In this document: positions 17,799 to 25,958 of the stretch, piece after piece | Layout of the letters: each line of letters opens with the position of its first letter | How positions within the stretch are numbered: the stretch's first letter is position 1 | Origin: Achromobacter veterisilvae | Lineage (GTDB): Bacteria; Pseudomonadota; Gammaproteobacteria; Burkholderiales; Burkholderiaceae_B | Assembly: GCF_900496975.1 (NCBI RefSeq) | Contig: NZ_UFQC01000041.1 | Span: 1 to 58,754 of the forward strand | Reading direction: 5' to 3' | DNA: 58,754 nt | Notes under the pieces: generated by a model | The model's database searches: none | What the model was told of the DNA's origin: nothing | The model's input: the letters and a program-made list of their open reading frames with translations, nothing else | Translations under genes and position numbers: made by a program

Positions 17799-17825
17799 GT
17801 TGTCGTACAACCTCCCACGTATAAT
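17799..17825 (+). promoter_or_regulatory. Promoter and candidate autoregulatory operator of the FadR-type gene
   Basis: A perfect -10 hexamer TATAAT stands at 17820-17825. Immediately upstream is the inverted repeat GTTGT-CGT-ACAAC at 17799-17811, which covers the expected -35 position; no separate consensus -35 is visible. FadR-subfamily GntR regulators commonly bind short palindromes with TTGT/ACAA half sites, so self-repression by the gene starting at 17882 is a reasonable inference. Confidence 0.65.
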
Positions 17826-17881
17826 CGGCAGGCGCGAGTTTTCAGTGTCTCGCTTTGTGCAACCGATTCCGGACCTCCCCG

Positions 17882-18610
17882 ATGACCGCTCCCGCCGAAC
17901 CCTCCGTCCTGCCGCGGCGCCGTCCCAGGAGCCTGGCCCAGGGCCTGGTGGAAAGCATCTCCGGGCGCATACGCGGCGGCGACATCCGGCCGGGCGACAA
18001 GCTGCCGACCGAATCCGAAATCATGCGCCAGTTCGGCGTCAGCCGCACCGTCGTGCGCGAGGCGCTGTCCCGGCTGCAGGCCTCGGGCCTGGTCGAAACG
18101 CATCACGGCGTGGGCACATACGCGCTGGAGCCCAGCGGCGGCGGCGACTTCCGGGTGGACCCGGCCGACATCGCGACGGTGCGCGACGTGTTGGTGCTGC
18201 TGGAGCTGCGCATCTGCCTGGAAAGCGAGGCCGCGAGCCTGGCCGCGGCCCGGCGCACCGACGCGCAATTGCAGGAGATGCGGCGCGCGCTGGACGCGTT
18301 CAAGCGCGCGCTGGAAAGCGGCGGCGACACGGTCACGCCGGACTTCCAGTTCCACCTGCTGGTCGCGCAATCCACCGACAACCGCTATTTCGCGGACCTC
18401 ATGTCGCACCTGGGATCGGCCATCATTCCGCGCACCCGCATCAATTCCGCGAAGTTCGCGCATGAAGACCGGGCCGCCTATCTGGCGCGGGTGAACCTCG
18501 AGCACGAGGACATCTACAGCGCCATCGTGCGCCAGGACGCCGAAGGCGCGCGCGCCGCCATGCGCACCCACCTGAGCAACAGCCGCGAGCGCCTGCGGCG
18601 CGCGCAATAG
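17882..18610 (+). CDS. FadR-subfamily GntR transcriptional regulator
   Basis: This 242-aa regulator has an N-terminal winged helix-turn-helix (about 17-82) with GDKLPTESEIMRQFGVSRTVVREAL and LVETHHGVGTYAL. An all-helical FCD effector domain follows (about 100-230) with the putative metal or ligand residues in DFQFHLLVAQSTDN and the late HL of RTHLSNSRERL. Such regulators respond to small carboxylates, sugars acids or acyl-CoAs. The ATG at 17882 fits the usual length; the frame is open from 17855. A palindrome overlaps its promoter. No catabolic gene is adjacent on the same strand, so the regulon may be elsewhere. Confidence 0.9.
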   Translation: MTAPAEPSVLPRRRPRSLAQGLVESISGRIRGGDIRPGDKLPTESEIMRQFGVSRTVVREALSRLQASGLVETHHGVGTYALEPSGGGDFRVDPADIATVRDVLVLLELRICLESEAASLAAARRTDAQLQEMRRALDAFKRALESGGDTVTPDFQFHLLVAQSTDNRYFADLMSHLGSAIIPRTRINSAKFAHEDRAAYLARVNLEHEDIYSAIVRQDAEGARAAMRTHLSNSRERLRRAQ

Positions 18611-18758
18611 GGCGACCGCCGGGTGGGCCGCGCCAAACCGCGTTAATCTTGCCCGTTTTCCTATTTTTTCGACGACGAGGCGGCATGGTTCTGCTCGGCA
18701 TACAAAGCAGCGTTACTTTCATTGAGCCGGCATCCCCGGGCCGGCGGAGGGCGGATTC

Positions 18759-20654
18759 ATGCGCCGGCTGACGCTACGGTTCATCATCGCCGTCCTGGCG
18801 CTGCTCACGCTTTCCCGCCTGGGCCTGGCCTTCTGGATGTGGGACCGCGTGCAGGCCGCCGGCGGCCTGGCGCCGCTGCTGTGGGGCGGCCTGCGCATCG
18901 ACGTCTGCCTGATGTCCATGGTGATCGCGCTGCCGGCGGTACTCTCGCCCTGGTTCGGGCACCGGCCGCTGGCCGTGCGCATCACCGCCTGGTGGTTCCG
19001 CGCGTGGTGGATGCTGTACGCGCTGCTGGAAGTCTCCACGCCCCAGTTCATCGCGGAATACGACACGCGGCCCAACCGGCTGTACTTCATCTACCTGCTA
19101 AACCCGAAGGAAGTCGGGTCCATGCTGTGGCAGGGCTACAAGGGCGTGCTGCTGGCTGCCTTCGTGGCGTTGGCGCTTGCGGCATGGATGGCGGTCAAGC
19201 TGTTCCCGGCCCGAGTGCGCGACCCGTTCATGGCGTGGTGGAAGCGGCCGCTGGCCACGCTCGTGATCCTGGCGCTGGTGTTCCTGGGCGCGCGCGGCAC
19301 GCTGGAGCACCGCCCGATCAATCCGGCCAAGGTCGCGTTCAGCTCCGACGCCATGGTCAACGCGCTGGCGCTGAATTCGCTGTACAGCGTGTTCGACGCG
19401 GCCTATCGCATGCGCGACGAACGCTCGTCGGCCGCGATGTATCCCAAGATGGCGGTGGACAAGATGAACGCCATCGTGCGCGAAGAGGCCGGCATGGCGG
19501 GCGCGCCGCTGGACCCGCGCTACCCCAGCCTGCACGAGCAAAAGGCCACGGTGCGGCGGGACAAGCCCCTGAACCTGGTGATCATCCTGCAGGAAAGCCT
19601 GGGCGCGCAGTATGTGGGCAGCCTGGGCGGGCGCGACCTGACGCCCAATATCGACAGGCTGGCCAAGGAAGGCTGGATGTTCCGTCGCGCCTACGCGACG
19701 GGCACACGGTCGGTGCGGGGCATCGAAGCCGTCACCGCGGGCTTTCCGCCCAGCGTGGCCGACGCGGTCGTGAAGCTGCCGCGTTCGCAGACCGGCTTCT
19801 TCACGCTGGCGCAGTTGCTGGGCAGGCACGGCTACCATTCGCGCTTCGTGTACGGCGGCGAATCGCACTTCGACAACATGCGGGCCTTCTTCCTGGGCAA
19901 TGGCTTCGACGAGATCGTGGACCGGCCCAAGTTCGTGGATCCGGTGTTCGAGGGATCCTGGGGCGCGTCGGACGAAGACATGTTCAACCAGGTGGACCGC
20001 CTGCTGCGCGCCGACGGCGGTAAGCCGGTATTCACGCTGGCGTTCTCGGTCACCAACCATTCGCCCTGGGAGTATCCGGCCGGGCGCATCGCGCCGGTCG
20101 GGGATCCCGCCTCGGTGGACAACACGGTGCGCTACGCGGATTGGGCGCTGGGCCAGTTCTTCGACAAGGCCAGGAAGGCGCCCTACTGGGACAACACGGT
20201 GTTCCTGGTGATCGCCGACCACGATTCGCGGGTCTACGGCTCGATCCCGGTGCCGGTGCGGCATTTCCAGATCCCGGCCCTGATCCTCGGGGCCGGAATC
20301 GCGCCCCGCCAGGACGACCGCCTAGTCAGCCAGATCGACATGGCGCCCACCTTGCTGTCGCTGATCGGCCTGGACAACGTGAATCCCATGCTGGGGGCGG
20401 ACCTGACCCAGCGCGACCCGAACCGGGCGATGATGCAATACGCGGACAACTTCGGATACCTGGAAGGCGACAAGCTGCTGGTGCTGGAGCCCTCCAAGCC
20501 GCCCAGGGAATTCCGGTACGAGGCGGCGCCGGTGGGCCGGGACGAAATCTACGAGCCGGCGCCGTCCGCGGATCTGAAGCTGATGGACGAAGCCCTGGCG
20601 CACGCGCTGTGGGCAAGCTGGGCATACCGCGAGGAGAAGTACCGCTTGCCCTGA
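18759..20654 (+). CDS. LTA synthase/OpgB-like phosphoglycerol (or phosphoethanolamine) transferase
   Basis: This 631-aa inner-membrane protein has about five N-terminal membrane helices (to about residue 185) and a periplasmic sulfatase-fold domain. The metal and nucleophile region comprises E279 in VIILQESLG and Thr316/Ser318 in ATGTRSVRGIEA. FSVTNHSPWEYP and VIADHDSRVYG carry later metal ligands. Relatives transfer phosphoglycerol from phosphatidylglycerol to lipoteichoic acid (LtaS) or to osmoregulated periplasmic glucans (OpgB). In a Gram-negative, glucan or another envelope glycan is the likelier acceptor. The C-terminal domain is complete. The upstream gap of about 150 bases shows no clear promoter. 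Confidence 0.85.
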   Translation: MRRLTLRFIIAVLALLTLSRLGLAFWMWDRVQAAGGLAPLLWGGLRIDVCLMSMVIALPAVLSPWFGHRPLAVRITAWWFRAWWMLYALLEVSTPQFIAEYDTRPNRLYFIYLLNPKEVGSMLWQGYKGVLLAAFVALALAAWMAVKLFPARVRDPFMAWWKRPLATLVILALVFLGARGTLEHRPINPAKVAFSSDAMVNALALNSLYSVFDAAYRMRDERSSAAMYPKMAVDKMNAIVREEAGMAGAPLDPRYPSLHEQKATVRRDKPLNLVIILQESLGAQYVGSLGGRDLTPNIDRLAKEGWMFRRAYATGTRSVRGIEAVTAGFPPSVADAVVKLPRSQTGFFTLAQLLGRHGYHSRFVYGGESHFDNMRAFFLGNGFDEIVDRPKFVDPVFEGSWGASDEDMFNQVDRLLRADGGKPVFTLAFSVTNHSPWEYPAGRIAPVGDPASVDNTVRYADWALGQFFDKARKAPYWDNTVFLVIADHDSRVYGSIPVPVRHFQIPALILGAGIAPRQDDRLVSQIDMAPTLLSLIGLDNVNPMLGADLTQRDPNRAMMQYADNFGYLEGDKLLVLEPSKPPREFRYEAAPVGRDEIYEPAPSADLKLMDEALAHALWASWAYREEKYRLP

Positions 20655-20745
20655 GGTTCCCGTCCCGCCGGGCGGGGATCGTCGCATGCGGCCGCTTTGA
20701 TCCTGCGCAAGCCATTTTGCGCCGGGCCGTCGCAAACTGGCGGCC

Positions 20746-21753
20746 ATGACTTTTCCAGATCAGTCCCCGGAAGCGATCCGTGCCGCCGCTGCCGCGCAAC
20801 GCGGCGCGGACGAGCCCGGCAATCCCGTTCAGCGGCGCCGCGCGTTCCCCATGCCGCGCGGCCGGTTCGCATGGATAACCGGCGCGGTCAGCGTCGTTCT
20901 GCTGGGCGCCAGCACGCTATTCTGGTGCCTGCTGCTGTTCCCCGTCGCGCTGCTGAAGCTGCTGCTGCCCTTCGCCGCGGTCAGGCGGCGGGTCGACCCG
21001 GTGCTCAACGCCATTGCGACCGCCTGGGTGTCCAGCAACGCCGGATGGTTCGCGCTGATCCAGCAGGCGCCATGGGACATCCAGGGCAACGCCGGGCTGC
21101 GCTACGCGGATTGGTATCTGGTCAACTGCAATCACCAGTCCTGGGCGGACATCTTCGTGCTGCAGTACTCGCTGAACCGGCGCATCCCGCTGCTGAAGTT
21201 TTTCCTGAAGCAGCAGTTGATCTACGTGCCGGTGATCGGCCTGGCCTGGTGGGCGCTGGACTTCCCGTTCATGAAACGCCACGGCAAGGCCGAGCTGCGC
21301 CGCAATCCGGCTCTGGGGCGCGAGGACCAGGAGGCCGCGCGGCGCGCCTGCGCGAAGTTCTCGCTGGTGCCGACCAGCGTGATGGTGTTCGTCGAGGGCA
21401 CGCGCTTTACCGAGGCCAAGCGCGCCTCGCAGTCCTCGCCGTACCGCCATCTGCTCAAGCCCAAGGCGGGCGGGCTGGCGGTGGCGCTGAACGCGATGGG
21501 CACGCGCTTTCGTTCGATGATAGACGCCACCATCGCGTACCCGGAGGGGATACCCAGCTTCTGGGACCTGGCCTGCGGCCGCGCCGGCCCGGTGGCCGTG
21601 CGCATGCGGCAACTGCCGGTGCCGCCCGAGTTCTGCGGCGCCGATTACACCCGGGACAAGGCCTTCCGCACGGAATTCCACCATTGGCTGGGCCGGCAGT
21701 GGCAAGCCAAGGACGAGGAGGTCGAGAGGCTGATGGCGCGCCGCGCCAACTGA
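20746..21753 (+). CDS. Lysophospholipid acyltransferase family protein (PlsC-like, YihG type)
   Basis: This 335-aa membrane-associated acyltransferase carries the HX4D motif as NHQSWADI (H130, D135) and the downstream glycerol-phosphate-binding motif FVEGTRFT (E217, G218, R220). The basic, low-complexity N-terminus precedes a hydrophobic segment at about 42-70. Spacing and phrases such as FPFMKRHGKAEL and SQSSPYRHLLKPKAGGL match the YihG-like branch. It probably transfers a fatty acyl chain to a lysophospholipid at the inner membrane. It lies 91 bases after the phosphoglycerol transferase and converges on fahA with 25 bases between the stops. Confidence 0.87.
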   Translation: MTFPDQSPEAIRAAAAAQRGADEPGNPVQRRRAFPMPRGRFAWITGAVSVVLLGASTLFWCLLLFPVALLKLLLPFAAVRRRVDPVLNAIATAWVSSNAGWFALIQQAPWDIQGNAGLRYADWYLVNCNHQSWADIFVLQYSLNRRIPLLKFFLKQQLIYVPVIGLAWWALDFPFMKRHGKAELRRNPALGREDQEAARRACAKFSLVPTSVMVFVEGTRFTEAKRASQSSPYRHLLKPKAGGLAVALNAMGTRFRSMIDATIAYPEGIPSFWDLACGRAGPVAVRMRQLPVPPEFCGADYTRDKAFRTEFHHWLGRQWQAKDEEVERLMARRAN

Positions 21754-21778
21754 GCGCGGGCGCCGGCAGCCCGGGAAA

Positions 21779-23098
21779 TCAAACGCGCGCCGGCAGCACC
21801 GTGCCCGAACTTTCCCCGAATCCGATCCGCGGGTATCCCGCCTTCACGCATTCGGCCCGCATGATGACCTGATCGCCATCCTGCAGGAAGGTGCGCTTCT
21901 CGCCCCAGGGCAGTTCGATCGGGCTCTTTCCGCCGTTGCTCAATTCAAGCAGCGAGCCGGCTTCGGATGCCTGCGGACCGGACAGCGTGCCGGTGCCCAG
22001 CATGTCGCCCGGTTGCAGGTTGCAGCCGTTGACCGTGTGATGCGTGATCAATTGCGCCACGTTCCAGTAGGCGTCGCGGAAGTTGCTGCGCGACAGGAAG
22101 GCGGGCGGCTGCTTTTCGGCGCGCGACTTCTCGGTGGTCAGCAGCACTTCCATCTGCACGTCGAAGGCGCCCTTGGCGCGGTTGGCGTCGGATGCCAGGT
22201 AGGGCATCGGCTGCGGCTCGGACGGGCCGCGGTTCCATTGCGTGCGGAACGGTTCCAGCGCTTCCAGGGTGACGACCCAGGGGGAGATCGTGGAGGCGAA
22301 GTTCTTGGCCAGGAAGGGGCCGAGGGGCTGGTATTCCCAGGCCTGGATGTCGCGGGCCGACCAGTCGTTCAGGATGCACAGGCCGAACACGTGCGATTCG
22401 GCGTCGGCCAGGGCGATCCGGTCGCCCTGCGCGTTGCCGGTGCCCACGAAGATGCCCAGTTCCAGTTCGTAGTCCAGGCGGGCGCAGGGGCCGAATTGCG
22501 GCGCTTCGCCCTCGTTGGCGGGGCGGGTCTGGCCGACGGGACGGGGGAACTTCTGGTCCACGCCGATGCTGGACGCGCGGCCGTGGTAGCCGATGGGCAC
22601 CCACTTGTAGTTCGGCAGCAGGGGATTGTCGGGGCGGAACTGCTTGCCCACCGCGGTGGCGTGGTGCACCGAGATATAGAAGTCGGTGTAGTCCCCGATA
22701 CGCGCCGGCGTGGCGTATTCCGCGTCGGCCTGGGCCGCCAGCAGCGGGGCGATGGTGTCGCGCAGCGCGGCGCCTTCGCGCAGCGCGCGGGACAGCGCCA
22801 GGCGCAGCGCGCTCCAGTGGGCCTGGCCCAGCGCCATCAGGCCGTTCAGGCTGTCGGCGGCGCAGGCGGCCAGGGCTTCGGCGGCCAAGCCTTCGAACGG
22901 CTGCTTGGCGGCCAGCGCGGCCAGGTCCAGGATCTGGTCGCCGATGGCGACGCCCACCCGGAACGGCTCGGAAGCGCCCTTGCGGCGGAACGAGGCGTAG
23001 GGCAGGTTCTGCACCGGAAAGTCCGACGCGCCCGTGTTGGCGCTGGCGACCCAGCTCTTCAGGGACGGATCGTGGGTTTCATTGATGGAGGGAGTCAT
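21779..23098 (-). CDS. fahA: Fumarylacetoacetase
   Basis: This 439-aa hydrolase splits fumarylacetoacetate to fumarate and acetoacetate, the last step of tyrosine/homogentisate breakdown. The N-terminal domain leads into the catalytic domain with DFYISVHHATAVGKQFRP, EGEAPQFGPCARLDYELELG (metal and catalytic region), NDWSARDIQAWEYQPLGPF, and GDMLGTGTLSGP. It is co-directional with hmgA, 94 bases downstream of it. No maleylacetoacetate isomerase gene is present between or beside them, so that enzyme must be encoded elsewhere or be replaced by glutathione-independent chemistry. Confidence 0.96.
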   Translation of the reverse strand: MTPSINETHDPSLKSWVASANTGASDFPVQNLPYASFRRKGASEPFRVGVAIGDQILDLAALAAKQPFEGLAAEALAACAADSLNGLMALGQAHWSALRLALSRALREGAALRDTIAPLLAAQADAEYATPARIGDYTDFYISVHHATAVGKQFRPDNPLLPNYKWVPIGYHGRASSIGVDQKFPRPVGQTRPANEGEAPQFGPCARLDYELELGIFVGTGNAQGDRIALADAESHVFGLCILNDWSARDIQAWEYQPLGPFLAKNFASTISPWVVTLEALEPFRTQWNRGPSEPQPMPYLASDANRAKGAFDVQMEVLLTTEKSRAEKQPPAFLSRSNFRDAYWNVAQLITHHTVNGCNLQPGDMLGTGTLSGPQASEAGSLLELSNGGKSPIELPWGEKRTFLQDGDQVIMRAECVKAGYPRIGFGESSGTVLPARV

Positions 23099-23140
23099 GG
23101 CTGCGTGTCTCTTTGGGTTTAGTGATTCGTAACGCCAAAC

Positions 23141-23164
23141 GGCGATGCGCTTGCGCGCATCGCC
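23141..23164. other. Intercistronic stem-loop between hmgA and fahA
   Basis: GGCGATGCGC and GCGCATCGCC form a perfect 10-bp stem with the loop TTGC. A second, shorter stem AAAGCC-GG-GGCTTT follows at 23175-23188, nearer the hmgA stop. Neither has a U tract on the minus strand, so they are more likely RNA-stability or processing elements than strong terminators. Confidence 0.6.
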
Positions 23165-23192
23165 GCGGGTGGGGAAAGCCGGGGCTTTCGCG

Positions 23193-24491
23193 TCACGCCT
23201 TCTTGGGATCGAAATGCTTGGCGAGGCCCTGCCAGCACCGGTAATAGTCGCCCTGCAATTCTACCGAGGCCAGCGCCTGTTCCGTCGGGCGGATGACGCG
23301 CCGCGTTTCGAACATGAACGCCATCGTGTCGCGGATGTAGTGGGCGGTGCTGGTGTCGGCGTGGGAGGCCTTTTCGAAGGTTTCGGCGTCGGGGCCGTGG
23401 CCGCTCATGCAGTTGTGCAGGCTGGCGCCGCCGGGGGCGAAGCCGTCGGCCTTGGCGTCGTAGACGCCCTGGATCAGGCCCATGAATTCGCTGGCGATGT
23501 TGCGGTGGAACCAGGGCGGACGGAAGGTGTTTTCCATGGCCAGGATACGCGGCGGGAAGATCGCGAAGTCCATGTTGGCCGTTCCCGGGGTGTCCGAGGG
23601 CGCGGTCAGCACGGTGAAGATCGAGGGATCCGGGTGGTCGTAGCTGATCGAGCCGATGGTGTTGAAGTTGCGCAGGTCGTACTTGTAGGGCGCGTGCGTG
23701 CCGTGCCAGGCGACGACGTTCAGCGGGGAATGGCCGATGGAGGCGCGCCAGAATCCGCCAGTGAATTTGGCGATCAGCTCGAAATCGCCTTCCACGTCTT
23801 CATACCAGGCTACCGGCGTCTTGAAGTCGCGCGCGTTGGCCAGACAGTTCGAGCCGATCGGGCCCAGTTCCGGCAGGCGCAGCGCCGCGCCGAAGTTCTC
23901 CAGCATGTAGCCGCGGGCGGAGCCGTCCAGCAGTTCCACGCGGAAACGCACGCCGCGCGGGATGACGGCGATTTCCAGGGGCTCCAGGTCGATCAGGCCA
24001 AGCTCCGTGGCCAGCCGCAGGCGGCCCTGCTGGGGAACCAGCATCAGTTCGCCATCGGCGTTGTAGAAGTAGCGGCCCTGCATCGACCGGTTGGCCGCGT
24101 ACAGATGGATGCCCACGCCGCCCTGCTCGTCGGGGCCGCCGTTGCCGCCCCAGGTCTTCATCCCTTCCAGGAAATCGGTGGGGGCCGTGGGGATCGGCAG
24201 CGGGCTCCAGCGCAACTGGTTGGGCGTCACGGGGCCGTGGCCGAACGTGCTGAGCCAGCCGGAGGCGCCCTCGAAGGGCTCGAAGGGCTTGTGCTGGGCG
24301 CCCGGGCGGATACGGTACAGCCAGGAGCGGCGATTTTCGCTGCGCGGCGCGGTGAAGGCGGTGCCGGACAGTTGTTCGGCATACAGGCCATAGGGACATT
24401 GCTGGGGCGAATTGCGGCCCAGCGGCAGCGCGCCGGGCAGGGCCTCGGTGGCGCAATCGTTGCCGAAACCGGTCTGGTATTGCAGTTCCAT
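23193..24491 (-). CDS. hmgA: Homogentisate 1,2-dioxygenase
   Basis: This 432-aa non-heme iron enzyme opens the homogentisate ring to maleylacetoacetate. It begins [20 protein letters not shown], a family hallmark. The iron ligands lie in [16 protein letters not shown] (His and Glu) and in the [20 protein letters not shown] region (His). The frame is open to 25154, but the ATG at 24491 has an AGGAGG ribosome binding site and the family N-terminus. It is first in the hmgA-fahA unit, which is divergent from a LysR gene. A terminator-like hairpin lies about 100 bases upstream on the same strand. Confidence 0.96.
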   Translation of the reverse strand: MELQYQTGFGNDCATEALPGALPLGRNSPQQCPYGLYAEQLSGTAFTAPRSENRRSWLYRIRPGAQHKPFEPFEGASGWLSTFGHGPVTPNQLRWSPLPIPTAPTDFLEGMKTWGGNGGPDEQGGVGIHLYAANRSMQGRYFYNADGELMLVPQQGRLRLATELGLIDLEPLEIAVIPRGVRFRVELLDGSARGYMLENFGAALRLPELGPIGSNCLANARDFKTPVAWYEDVEGDFELIAKFTGGFWRASIGHSPLNVVAWHGTHAPYKYDLRNFNTIGSISYDHPDPSIFTVLTAPSDTPGTANMDFAIFPPRILAMENTFRPPWFHRNIASEFMGLIQGVYDAKADGFAPGGASLHNCMSGHGPDAETFEKASHADTSTAHYIRDTMAFMFETRRVIRPTEQALASVELQGDYYRCWQGLAKHFDPKKA

Positions 24492-24586
24492 GGAATCCTC
24501 CTGGGCGGCGGCGCGGTGCTTGGCCGCGCGGCCTGGTTCAGATGGCCCGTCCGGACGGCGTCCGCAGGGCGATATGCCATTGTCGG

Positions 24587-24612
24587 AAAAAAACCCCGTT
24601 GCGGCTACGGGA
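24587..24612 (-). terminator. Intrinsic-terminator-like hairpin in the hmgA upstream region
   Basis: Read on the minus strand, CCCGT-AGCCGCA-ACGGG is followed by G and seven T residues. This is the form of a rho-independent terminator. It lies between the LysR gene and hmgA, ending about 96 bases before the hmgA start. It could stop antisense transcripts from the LysR side or act as a leader attenuator for hmgA if the hmgA promoter is further upstream. Confidence 0.55.
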
Positions 24613-24629
24613 ATGCAAAAATAGAGACT

Positions 24630-24640
24630 ATAAATTTTAT
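24630..24640. promoter_or_regulatory. AT-rich palindrome between hmgA and the LysR gene
   Basis: ATAAA-T-TTTAT is a perfect inverted repeat in an otherwise GC-rich region, 18 bases before the LysR start codon and next to its AGGAGG (24648-24653). Its place in the divergent promoter region suggests an operator bound by the LysR protein, but the classical T-N11-A pattern is not clean here. Confidence 0.4.
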
Positions 24641-24657
24641 GAATAGTAGGAGGCCCC

Positions 24658-25569
24658 ATGGCAGAGCTGCGCGACGTCGACCTGAATCTGCTGCTGCTGT
24701 TCCAGCACCTGCTCGAAGACCGCAACCTGTCGGCCGTGGCGCGGCGGATGGACCTGTCGCAGCCGGCCGTCAGCAACGCGCTGCGCCGCCTGCGCGAAGC
24801 CTTCGGCGACGATCTGTTCGTGCGCACGGGGCAGGGCATGCTGCCCACGCCGCGCGCGCAGCGCCTGGCGGGCCCCGTCAGCGAAGCGCTGACCATGCTG
24901 TCGCAGGCGCTGCGGGACCAGGACGCGTTCGACGCCGCCACCAGCAGCCGCCGGTTCCGGGTCGCGATGACGGACGTGGGCGAAATCCATTTCATGCCCC
25001 GGCTGATGGAGGTGTGCGTGCAGGTCGCGCCGCAGGTGCGCATCGATTCCGTGCGCGTCCAGGGGCCGGACCTGCCGCGGGAAATGGAATCGGGACGCGT
25101 CGACCTGGCGATCGGCGCCTTCGATGAAATGGGGGCGGGCACCCTGCAGCGCATGCTGTTCCGCCAGGGCTACGCGACCCTGTTCCGGCAGGCGCATCCG
25201 ACCGCGCATGCGGGCATGGGCATCAAGGCGTTCCGCGCCGAACGGCACTTGATCGTGTCGCGGGCCGCGCCCTACGGACAGGTCAACCAGTCCATGGAGC
25301 GCGCGGGCGTGGACCTGGCCGAACACTTCAGCGTGCCGCATTTCTCGGCCGTGCCGTACATCGTGAGCGCCACCGATCTGCTGGCCACGGTGCCCGAGAA
25401 ACTGGCCGCCAGCGCCGCGCCGCCGTTCGGCCTGCGCTTCATGACGCCGCCGGTGAGGGTTCCCGCGCTACAGACCAATATGTACTGGCAGCGCAGGGTG
25501 GACCGCGATGGCGGCAACCAGTGGCTGCGCGCGCTGATCGTCAATACGTTCGCGGTCGGGGGGGCGTAG
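24658..25569 (+). CDS. LysR-family regulator, divergent from hmgA-fahA
   Basis: This 303-aa regulator has a winged helix-turn-helix with [20 protein letters not shown] and [28 protein letters not shown], then a substrate-binding domain starting near [12 protein letters not shown]. The phrase style places it in the NodD/PcpR/LinR-like branch. A strong AGGAGG precedes the ATG by four bases. Divergence from hmgA suggests it controls homogentisate degradation, probably with homogentisate or a related aromatic acid as effector; that is inference. Its stop codon TAG is part of the left end of the inverted-repeat element at 25565. Confidence 0.92.
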   Translation: MAELRDVDLNLLLLFQHLLEDRNLSAVARRMDLSQPAVSNALRRLREAFGDDLFVRTGQGMLPTPRAQRLAGPVSEALTMLSQALRDQDAFDAATSSRRFRVAMTDVGEIHFMPRLMEVCVQVAPQVRIDSVRVQGPDLPREMESGRVDLAIGAFDEMGAGTLQRMLFRQGYATLFRQAHPTAHAGMGIKAFRAERHLIVSRAAPYGQVNQSMERAGVDLAEHFSVPHFSAVPYIVSATDLLATVPEKLAASAAPPFGLRFMTPPVRVPALQTNMYWQRRVDRDGGNQWLRALIVNTFAVGGA

Positions 25570-25750
25570 GATGGGTGGAGCGCGAGAGTTCTTAAGCTAG
25601 AACCCAGGCGCCCAACGCGCGAAACCCATGCGGCCGCAATCGATTGTTTTCCGGCCGATGCCAGGCACAATCTGCCCACGGCCGCATGGGTTGCGCGCGT
25701 TGGGCAGTTGCGTTCTTGTGCCGAAACTCTCGCGCTTCACCCATCCTACG
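25565..25750. repeat. 186-bp inverted-repeat element (REP/MITE-like) between convergent genes
   Basis: Two 72-base arms, 25565-25636 and 25679-25750, are inverted copies of each other, with a 42-base loop. Outer ends read CGTAGGATGGGTGGAGCGCG against the reverse of the right arm, CGTAGGATGGGTGAAGCGCG. Inner parts match as CCCAACGCGCG followed by AACCCATGCGGCCG. A central stretch of about 19 bases in each arm is poorly matched. TAG within the terminal CGTAGG is the stop codon of the LysR gene on the plus strand and of the DUF2783 gene on the minus strand. It encodes no protein, and no target-site duplication is obvious. The folded RNA could end transcription from both sides. Confidence 0.88.
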
Positions 25751-25940
25751 GCGCCACCGAGGCGCGTGCCTGGCGCAGGGCTTCGCGCAGCACGTCCATG
25801 TCGCCGAGGTGGTTGGCCAGCAGCAGGATCAGCGCCGCGTTCAGTTCCTGGCTTTGCTCGTTGCTCAGGTCGCGGTGGGTGTCGATCAGGGCTTCGTAGA
25901 AGTCGTCCGGCGAGACCAGGTTGGTTTCGGTAATCAGCAT
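25746..25940 (-). CDS. DUF2783 small protein
   Basis: This is a 64-aa acidic, helical protein (MLITETNLVSPDDFYEAL at the N-terminus; SNEQSQELNAALILLLANHL in the middle). It matches the DUF2783 family, which I know as a small partner encoded next to FAD-dependent aromatic monooxygenases. GAGGT lies upstream of the ATG, and the gene starts 18 bases after the monooxygenase stop. No catalytic motif is seen. A chaperone or subunit role for the monooxygenase is a guess from the constant pairing. Its stop codon lies inside the inverted-repeat element. Confidence 0.8.
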   Translation of the reverse strand: MLITETNLVSPDDFYEALIDTHRDLSNEQSQELNAALILLLANHLGDMDVLREALRQARASVAP

Positions 25941-25958
25941 GGTGAGTGACCTCGGAAT

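Noticed and set aside
23145..25127. 660-codon plus-strand open frame
   Set aside because: It is antisense to hmgA, which has all family motifs and a good ribosome binding site.
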